Made by a program: the position numbers and the translations under genes | Shown here: positions 58,433 through 64,000 of the stretch, in pieces | How positions within the stretch are numbered: position 1 is the first letter of the stretch | Layout: each line of letters opens with the position of its first letter | Notes under the pieces: model-generated | What the model saw: only the letters and a program-made list of their open reading frames with translations | Told to the model about the DNA's origin: nothing | The model's database searches: none | Assembly (NCBI GenBank): GCA_024636555.1 | Contig: JAGXGW010000016.1 | Span: 59,848-123,847 of the forward strand | DNA from: Paracoccaceae bacterium | GTDB lineage: Bacteria > Pseudomonadota > Alphaproteobacteria > Rhodobacterales > Rhodobacteraceae | Direction: 5' to 3' | Length of the DNA stretch: 64,000 bases

Positions 58433-59245
58433 TCAGGTCTGGCTGATGGCGCGCGCCGCCTCCAGCGCGAGGGGGGCGACACGGGTGCTGAAATCCTCGG
58501 GCGTCCATTCCGACAGCGAGCCTGCCACATGGATCGCTCCGACAGGCTGCCCTGTCGGGGCGGTCACCGCCACGCCGATGGCGATCTCGCCCAACAGGAT
58601 CTGTTCGACCGCGATGCTGTAGCCGCGCGCGCGCGTCTTGGCGATCTGGGCCATGATCTCGTCCACCTCTGTCAGCGTACGCGGCGTAAAGGGGCTGCGG
58701 TCCGACGCCTCGACAATATCGCGCGCTTCGTCTTCGGGCAGGCGGGCCATGATCGCCCAGCCCCCCGAGGAGCAGAAGGTCGGCACGCTATGGCCCACAA
58801 GCGTGGCATAGAAGGTCTCGCGCTTGCTTTGCATCCGCGCGGCATAGACCACGCGCTGCCCGTCAAAGAGCGACAGGTCGACCCGCTCGCGCACGTTGCG
58901 GCGCAACTCCAGCAGGATCGGTGTTGCGCGCTGCACAAGGGGGTTCATCCGCAGGAAATCCAGCGTGTGATCCAGAATGCGGACGCCGGGCAGAAAGCCG
59001 CGATCCTCCTCGTCCCGCGTGATGTAACCCAATGTGCGCAAGGTATGGACGATTCGCTGCGCCGCGCTCCGGTCGATCCCGGCACGTTGCGCGATCTCGG
59101 CCAGAGAGAGCGGGCGGTTGTCATGGTGGAACGCGGCCAGCACCTGCATCGCGCGGGCGATGGAGTTGGTAAACAACGCCTCTGCGCGCTGCGCGTCGCT
59201 TAAATTTCGAACACCGGATTCGGCGCGTAGGGTGTTTCTTGCCAT
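58433..59245 (-). CDS. IclR-family transcriptional regulator
   Basis: A 270-residue regulator. Residues about 25-90 form the winged helix-turn-helix (ARAMQVLAAFHHDNRPLSLAEIAQRAGIDRSAAQRIVHTLRTLGYI). The C-terminal effector domain has QRVVYAARMQSKRE, SVPTFCSSGGWAIMA and the final GAIHVAGSLSEW, typical of IclR. It is divergent from the MlrC-like gene, with 158 bases between them carrying repeated GATAC/GTATC half-sites, and it lies 32 bases upstream of the acylase gene on the same strand, so it likely controls both sides. Confidence 0.9.
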   Translation of the reverse strand: MARNTLRAESGVRNLSDAQRAEALFTNSIARAMQVLAAFHHDNRPLSLAEIAQRAGIDRSAAQRIVHTLRTLGYITRDEEDRGFLPGVRILDHTLDFLRMNPLVQRATPILLELRRNVRERVDLSLFDGQRVVYAARMQSKRETFYATLVGHSVPTFCSSGGWAIMARLPEDEARDIVEASDRSPFTPRTLTEVDEIMAQIAKTRARGYSIAVEQILLGEIAIGVAVTAPTGQPVGAIHVAGSLSEWTPEDFSTRVAPLALEAARAISQT

Positions 59246-59294
59246 GTTTTGATGATGCCGGTTGACTTAAGGTGAACGGGAGTTCTACGCTCAA

Positions 59295-59326
59295 GATACG
59301 ATGCAACTGTATCGACTGGCAATACA
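59295..59326. promoter_or_regulatory. Three-half-site repeat (GATAC-N9-GTATC-N9-ATACA), candidate IclR operator
   Basis: GATAC at 59295-59299, GTATC at 59309-59313 and ATACA at 59322-59326 form two overlapping inverted repeats, each with a 9-base spacer, in the divergent IclR/MlrC-like promoter region. IclR proteins bind as tetramers to paired sites, which suits this arrangement (inference). Confidence 0.42.
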
Positions 59327-59403
59327 CTAAATAATTCAGCGCATTTGAACCGCAAAGCCACGGCAGACAGATGCGACGGACCGACGGAGGGGAAGCTGAC
59401 CTG

Positions 59404-60951
59404 ATGACCAAACGCGTGGCGCTTGCGGGCTTTCTGCACGAGACGAATACCTTTGCGCCGAGCAAGGCCGAAATGGGCAACTTCGTGCAGGGTGGTGGCT
59501 ATATGCCAATGGTGCGTGGTGCCGATGTGATCGCAGCCAGCCGCGACATCAATCTTGGCATCGGCGGCGCTGTGGCGCATGGCGAATCCGCTGGCTGGGA
59601 CCTGCTGCCCATCCTGTGGTGCGGCGCGATTCCTTCCGCTCATGTGACGCGTGACGCCTATGACCGTATCAGCGACGAGATCGTCGCGGGCATCGCCGCA
59701 GCCCTGCCGCTCGACGGCGTGTTTCTGGACATGCACGGCGCGATGGTGGCCGCGCACGAGGACGACGGCGAAGGACCGTTGATCGCGCGGGTCCGCGAGG
59801 TTGTAGGCGCAGATGTGCCCATCGTTGTCGCATTGGACCTGCATGGCAATATCACCGCACAGATGGTCGAGGCCGCGGATGCGCTGGTGGGGTTCCGGAC
59901 CTATCCGCATGTCGATATGGCCGAGACGGGCCGCCGCGCGGCGGTACAGCTCGAAGCGCTGATGGCGCGGGGCCAGCCCTTTGCCAAGGCTTTCCGGCGT
60001 CTGGATTTCCTAATCCCGATCGCGTGGCAGAGCACGGTGATGGAGCCTGCACGCGGCATTTATGACCGCATGGCAGCCCTTGAGGGTGGCGATGTTTCCA
60101 CGGTCTCGTTCTTCCCCGGCTTTCCGGCGGCGGATTTCCCCGAATGCGGGCCGACCGTGGTGGCGTATGGCGCCACGCAGGCCGCAGCCGATGCCGCAGC
60201 GGATGCCGTGGCCGCCGATGTTAACGCCGCCGAGCCTGCCTTTGCGGGACAGGCGTTCGATCCTGACGCAGGCGTGGCCGAGGCGATCCGTCTTGCTGCG
60301 ACCGCGACCAAACCCGTCATTATCGCGGATACGCAGGACAATCCCGGCGCGGGCGGTGATTCCAACACCACCGGCATGTTGCGCGCTCTGGTGCGCGCGG
60401 ATGCAAAGCGCGCAGCCCTTGGTATCATGGTCGATCCCGCCGCCGCCAAGGCGGCCCACGCCGCAGGGCAGGGGGCCGAGATCGACATCGCGCTGGGCGG
60501 TTTTTCCGGCATTCCCGGCGACAGCCCGTTTCGGGCACGCTACACTGTGGAGGCGTTATCGGACGGCAAGTTCATCACGACCGGCCCGTTCTATGGCAGC
60601 GCGCCGCTGGATTTGGGGCCGTCGGCCTGCCTGCGGATCGGTGACGTCCGTGTTGTCGTGGCCAGCCACAAGGCGCAGATGGCGGATCAGGAAATGTATC
60701 GTTTTGTCGGGATCGAACCGACAGAGCAGGCCATTCTGGTGAACAAAAGCTCGGTGCATTTCCGTGCGCATTTCCAGCCGATTGCCGAAACAATCCTCGT
60801 TTGCACAGCCCCCGGCCCGATGCCGCTCAGCCCCGCGAGTTTGCCATGGACTCGTCTGGCTCCCGGCATGAAACTGGAACCGATGGGTGCGCGCTGGTCC
60901 CCCGCGCAAGATGCCGCATCCAGCCCGGAGGCACGCGAACCTGTTTCCTGA
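59404..60951 (+). CDS. M81-family metallopeptidase, microcystinase C (MlrC)-like
   Basis: A 515-residue cytosolic protein. The N-terminal signature VALAGFLHETNTFAPSKAEMGNF carries metal-binding residues, followed by LDGVFLDMHGAMVAAHEDDGEG and VVALDLHGNITAQMVE. The C-terminal MlrC domain shows DNPGAGGDSNTTGMLR near residue 313. MlrC cleaves a linear tetrapeptide in the microcystin pathway; relatives in ordinary bacteria stand beside dipeptide-type importers, as here. I chose the ATG at 59404, where the family N-terminus begins. The importer follows after 77 bases, suggesting uptake and cleavage of an unusual peptide or amide. Confidence 0.88.
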   Translation: MTKRVALAGFLHETNTFAPSKAEMGNFVQGGGYMPMVRGADVIAASRDINLGIGGAVAHGESAGWDLLPILWCGAIPSAHVTRDAYDRISDEIVAGIAAALPLDGVFLDMHGAMVAAHEDDGEGPLIARVREVVGADVPIVVALDLHGNITAQMVEAADALVGFRTYPHVDMAETGRRAAVQLEALMARGQPFAKAFRRLDFLIPIAWQSTVMEPARGIYDRMAALEGGDVSTVSFFPGFPAADFPECGPTVVAYGATQAAADAAADAVAADVNAAEPAFAGQAFDPDAGVAEAIRLAATATKPVIIADTQDNPGAGGDSNTTGMLRALVRADAKRAALGIMVDPAAAKAAHAAGQGAEIDIALGGFSGIPGDSPFRARYTVEALSDGKFITTGPFYGSAPLDLGPSACLRIGDVRVVVASHKAQMADQEMYRFVGIEPTEQAILVNKSSVHFRAHFQPIAETILVCTAPGPMPLSPASLPWTRLAPGMKLEPMGARWSPAQDAASSPEAREPVS

Positions 60952-61028
60952 ATTCCCGTGCACCCGGCGCATAATCCGGGGCACCCGATGACGACCTCAA
61001 GAGCAACAACAGAGAGAGAGACGACAAC

Positions 61029-62636
61029 ATGACGATCCAAAATTTCCGTTCCAAGGGCGCATCGCGTGTCCGCGGCCTGCTGGGCGGGGCGCTTCTGGCC
61101 TCGACCGCGCTGGTCACCGCCGGTGCGGCCTTTGCCGAAACAACGATCACAGCCGTGATGCATTCCGGCCTGCGTGTGCTGGACCCTGTGATCACCACAG
61201 CGCATATCACGCGCAACCATGCCTATATGATCTATGATGTGCTGGTCGCGGTGGATGACGAGTTTGTCCCGCAGCCGCAGATGGCTAGCTGGACCGTGTC
61301 AGATGACGGGCTGGTTTACACCTTCACCCTGCGCGACGGGTTGAAATTCCACGATGGCGCGCCGGTCACGATGGCGGATGCCGAAGCCTCGCTCAAGCGC
61401 TGGGCCGAGCGCGATTCCGGCGGCCAGTTGATCATGGACCGCACTGAAAGCCTGACTGCGACGGATGATTCCACACTGGTCTGGACCCTGACCGAGCCGT
61501 TCGGCCCGCTGCTGGACACGATTGGCAAGCAATCGGCCCTGCCGCCGTTCATCATGCCCGCGCGCGTGGCGGAAACCCCGTCGGACACGGCGATCACCGA
61601 GCATATCGGCTCCGGCCCGTTCACCTTTGCCGAGGCGAATTTCCAGCCGGGCGTGAGCGTCACCTATCTCAAGAACGAAGAGTATGTGCCGCGTGACGAG
61701 CCTGCCAGCAACATGGCCGGCGGCAAGGTCGTGCATGTGGACAAGGTTGTCTGGTCCACGATGCCGGATGCCTCGACCGCGATCAACGCGCTGCTGAGTG
61801 ACGAGATCGACTATATCGAATCCGTGCAGGTGGATCTTCTGCCGCTGCTCGAAGGCGATCCTGACGTCGTCTACGAAAAGCGCGAGCCACTGGGGTATCA
61901 GACCATTGGCCGTATGAACTTCCTGCATGAACCTTTCGACAACAAGCTGGTTCGTCAGGCCGCCTTGAAGGCGCTTGATCAGGAGGCCGTTCTGGTCGCC
62001 ATGATGGGCAACCCCGAGTACTACGCGGTGTGTGGTGCGATCTTCGGTTGCGGCACGCCGCTGGCAGATGACGCCGGATCTGACACGTTGACGTCGGGTG
62101 GCGATATGGAGGCGGCCAAGGCGCTGCTGGAAGAAGCTGGATATGACGGAACACCCATCGTGCTGATGGCACCGACCGATGTTATCTCGCTTTCGGCTCA
62201 GCCCGTCGTTGCGGCGCAGGCCCTGCGTGCAGCGGGCTTCAACGTCGACATGCAGCCGATGGACTGGCAGACACTGGTGACACGTCGTGCCAGCCAGGCA
62301 GATCCCGCCGATGGTGGCTGGAACATCTTCTTCACCAACTGGCTGGTGCCGGAAATCTTCAACCCGCTGATCTCTCCGATGCTGAACGGCCGTGGGGACA
62401 ACGCATGGTTCGGCTGGCCCACCGACGAGACCATCGAAGAGCTGAAAGTAGAGTTCATCGCGGCGACGACACCGGAAGAACAGCTTGACGTAGCCAAGCG
62501 CATTCAGGCCCACAATATGGAGGAAGTTCTCTATATCCCGCTGGGTCAGTATGTCGGGCCGCAGGCACGCCGCGCCGATATCGTGGACCTGCTGCCCACG
62601 CCGGTACCGGTGTTCTGGAACGTCAAGAAAGAGTGA
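61029..62636 (+). CDS. Dipeptide/oligopeptide-type ABC transporter substrate-binding protein
   Basis: Periplasmic binding protein of the SBP_bac_5 (DppA/OppA) class, 535 residues. The signal peptide ends near residue 36 (AGAAFA, then ETTITAVMHSGLRVLDPV). Marks include TFTLRDGLKFHDGAPVTMADAEASLKRW and VRQAALKALDQEAVLVAM. It belongs to the larger group that carries peptides, opines, glutathione or nickel. It is the first gene of the importer, after MlrC, and a clear terminator-like hairpin separates it from the permeases. Confidence 0.92.
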   Translation: MTIQNFRSKGASRVRGLLGGALLASTALVTAGAAFAETTITAVMHSGLRVLDPVITTAHITRNHAYMIYDVLVAVDDEFVPQPQMASWTVSDDGLVYTFTLRDGLKFHDGAPVTMADAEASLKRWAERDSGGQLIMDRTESLTATDDSTLVWTLTEPFGPLLDTIGKQSALPPFIMPARVAETPSDTAITEHIGSGPFTFAEANFQPGVSVTYLKNEEYVPRDEPASNMAGGKVVHVDKVVWSTMPDASTAINALLSDEIDYIESVQVDLLPLLEGDPDVVYEKREPLGYQTIGRMNFLHEPFDNKLVRQAALKALDQEAVLVAMMGNPEYYAVCGAIFGCGTPLADDAGSDTLTSGGDMEAAKALLEEAGYDGTPIVLMAPTDVISLSAQPVVAAQALRAAGFNVDMQPMDWQTLVTRRASQADPADGGWNIFFTNWLVPEIFNPLISPMLNGRGDNAWFGWPTDETIEELKVEFIAATTPEEQLDVAKRIQAHNMEEVLYIPLGQYVGPQARRADIVDLLPTPVPVFWNVKKE

Positions 62637-62652
62637 ACCTCTTCTGACCCTG

Positions 62653-62682
62653 CCCGGCGCGCCATTCGTGCGCCGGGTTTTT
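62653..62682 (+). terminator. Rho-independent terminator between binding-protein and permease genes
   Basis: CCCGGCGC (62653-62660) and GCGCCGGG (62670-62677) form an 8-bp stem with a 9-base loop, followed directly by TTTTT (62678-62682). It looks like a normal intrinsic terminator, yet it lies inside the operon, so read-through would set permease levels. Confidence 0.75.
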
Positions 62683-62752
62683 GTTGCGGGCGACCTGACG
62701 CTCGAGACCCCTCCCAATTCATGCATTTTCCCGCCGAAAGGATCCCCTGCCG

Positions 62753-63697
62753 ATGCTGGGCTATCTTATCCGTCGCGTTCTGGCGATCTTTCCCGTGATG
62801 CTGATCGTTGCCATCTTCGTGTTCCTGTTGCTACGCCTCACGCCGGGTGATCCTGCTGCCATTATCGCCGGTGACATGGCCACGCCCGAGCAGCTTGAGC
62901 GGATCCGCGAGGCGATGGGCCTGAATCAACCGATCCACACCCAGTTCATCACCTGGATGGGACGTCTGTTGCAGGGCGATCTGGGGGTGTCGCTGATTTC
63001 GGGCACGCCGGTCACCACGATGGTGTACCAGCGCATGTTCCCCACGATCAATATCGCGCTTCTGACCATCTTGATCGCTGTTGCCATCGCTGTGCCGATG
63101 GGCGTGCTGGCCGCATGGCGTCACCGCTCGTGGGTGGATTACGCGGTGATGAGCTTTTCGGTGCTCGGCTTTTCGGTGCCGGTCTTCGTGATCGGCTATG
63201 TCTTCATTCTGGTCTTCTCGATCACCTTCGGCTGGTTGCCGGTGCAGGGCTATGCCGCCCCCGCCGAGCGGGGCTTTGACGAATTCCTCTATCGTGCGAT
63301 CCTGCCCGCCTTCACGCTGGCCACGATCTATATCGCGCTGATCGCGCGGATGACCCGCGCCTCGATGCTGGAAGTGCTGGGTGAGGATTATATCCGCACC
63401 GCCCGCGCCAAGGGTGTGAAGGAAAGCCGCGTTCTGTTCCGCCATGCGCTGCGCAACGCCGCTGTGCCCATCCTGACCGTGATCGGCACCGGCTTTGCGC
63501 TGCTGATCTCCGGCGTGGTGGTCACCGAAAGCGTGTTTAACATCCCCGGTGTGGGCCGTCTGACCGTAGATGCAATTCTTGCGCGCGATTATCCGGTCAT
63601 TCAGGCGATGATCCTGATCACCAGCGGCGTCTATGTGATGGTCAACCTGATCATCGACATTTCCTACACCATTTTTGACCCGAGGATCCGCTACTGA
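62753..63697 (+). CDS. Dipeptide-type ABC transporter permease (DppB class)
   Basis: A 314-residue inner-membrane permease. It begins MLGYLIRRVLAIFPVMLIVAIFVFLLLRLTPGDPA, the invariant DppB/OppB start with a periplasmic loop after helix 1. The EAA-loop region reads YIRTARAKGVKESRVLFRHALRNA near residues 215-240. About six hydrophobic helices are visible and the length is normal. The stop codon overlaps the ATG of the next permease (TGATG). Confidence 0.93.
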   Translation: MLGYLIRRVLAIFPVMLIVAIFVFLLLRLTPGDPAAIIAGDMATPEQLERIREAMGLNQPIHTQFITWMGRLLQGDLGVSLISGTPVTTMVYQRMFPTINIALLTILIAVAIAVPMGVLAAWRHRSWVDYAVMSFSVLGFSVPVFVIGYVFILVFSITFGWLPVQGYAAPAERGFDEFLYRAILPAFTLATIYIALIARMTRASMLEVLGEDYIRTARAKGVKESRVLFRHALRNAAVPILTVIGTGFALLISGVVVTESVFNIPGVGRLTVDAILARDYPVIQAMILITSGVYVMVNLIIDISYTIFDPRIRY

Positions 63698-64000
63698 TGT
63701 CCAATTACGCGCCCCCTTCCTCGGCGATGCAATCCGTGCTGCGCCTGTTCTCGATCCCGTCCCTTGCAAAGCTGGGCACAGGACCGCTGATCGCCGCTGC
63801 GGTGTTGACCATGATCGTCATCGTCACGCTGCTGTCACCATGGCTCGCACCCTACGATCCACTGGAAATGCAGACCATGAACCGCCTGAAAGGCCCCAGT
63901 GCTGAGCATCTTCTGGGCACCGACCCTTTCGGCCGCGATCTTTATTCCCGCGTGCTCATCGGTGGACGCGTCTCGCTTCTTATCGGTATCGGCGCGGCAG
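63697..64000 (+). CDS. Dipeptide-type ABC transporter permease (DppC class), 3' end outside window
   Basis: The first 101 codons of the second permease. The N-terminus contains one hydrophobic helix (about 34-50), then SPWLAPYDPLEMQTMNRLKGPSAEHLLGTDPFGRD in pieces, with the motif LGTDPFGRDLYSRV that is diagnostic of DppC/OppC proteins. The gene is cut by the right edge; ATPase subunits are expected beyond it. It is translationally coupled to DppB. Confidence 0.92.
   Translation, partial: MSNYAPPSSAMQSVLRLFSIPSLAKLGTGPLIAAAVLTMIVIVTLLSPWLAPYDPLEMQTMNRLKGPSAEHLLGTDPFGRDLYSRVLIGGRVSLLIGIGAA

Noticed and set aside
64..63900. tRNA or rRNA genes
   Set aside because: I saw no cloverleaf-like arm pairs with a GGTTCGAATCC-type T-arm and no rRNA-like stretch; nearly all sequence is covered by protein genes.

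Overview
The window looks like chromosomal DNA of a high-GC alphaproteobacterium, most likely a Rhodobacterales (roseobacter-type) species. The clues are GC-rich, Ala/Arg-biased coding; phasin and acetoacetyl-CoA synthetase (polyhydroxybutyrate metabolism); many solute importers of four classes (NitT/TauT ABC, branched-chain ABC, TRAP, dipeptide ABC); an HWE/HisKA_2-type histidine kinase; and FadR and IclR regulators beside catabolic genes. This is inferred from gene content alone. I saw no rRNA, tRNA, CRISPR array, transposase or phage gene.

Layout. 0-5.6 kb: a NitT/TauT-type ABC importer (first gene cut by the window edge) with an amidohydrolase, an NTF2-like protein and a PuuE/allantoinase-like deacetylase, which looks like uptake and opening of a nitrogenous ring compound. 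6.2-11.2 kb: a complete branched-chain-type ABC operon (livJHMGF-like). 11.3-20.7 kb: phasin, a Gfo/Idh oxidoreductase, acetoacetyl-CoA synthetase, a GMC oxidoreductase, a PuuB-like amine oxidase, an enolase-superfamily dehydratase and a succinate-semialdehyde-type dehydrogenase. 20.8-28.7 kb: topoisomerase IB with a small Tudor-like protein, then a respiratory oxidase block (CtaG, a HemJ/CopD-like protein, DUF2231, a subunit II without CuA ligands, a fused subunit I/III, a small membrane protein) and a PAS histidine kinase.

29.1-40.7 kb: an acid-catabolism cluster of acyl-CoA synthetase, acyl-CoA dehydrogenase and APH-like phosphotransferase on the minus strand. A GntR regulator, two crotonases, a TRAP importer and a second CoA ligase lie on the plus strand. 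The phosphotransferase/dehydrogenase/ligase set resembles the LvaA/LvaC/LvaE logic of 4-hydroxyacid (levulinate) catabolism. 41.0-45.1 kb: a low-GC locus with an ATP-grasp ligase gene split by an apparent one-base deletion, followed by a large unrecognised protein carrying a papain-like Gln/Cys/His/Asn constellation, below a 627-base AT-rich leader. This is the best candidate for something undescribed.

45.1-51.9 kb: a small membrane protein, a phospholipase D-family enzyme, an OmpA-family protein with a long Ala/Glu-rich coiled region, and small enzymes (AhpD-like, Tat-exported cyclase, isochorismatase, M15-like). 52.1-56.1 kb: a PqiA-PqiA-PqiB-PqiC envelope lipid-transport operon. 56.1-64 kb: a penicillin-acylase-family amidase, an IclR regulator, an M81 (MlrC-like) peptidase and a dipeptide-type ABC importer running off the right edge, plausibly a peptide or amide uptake and hydrolysis unit.

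A recurring feature is a strong hairpin right after each of the four solute-binding-protein genes, consistent with making binding protein in excess of permease.
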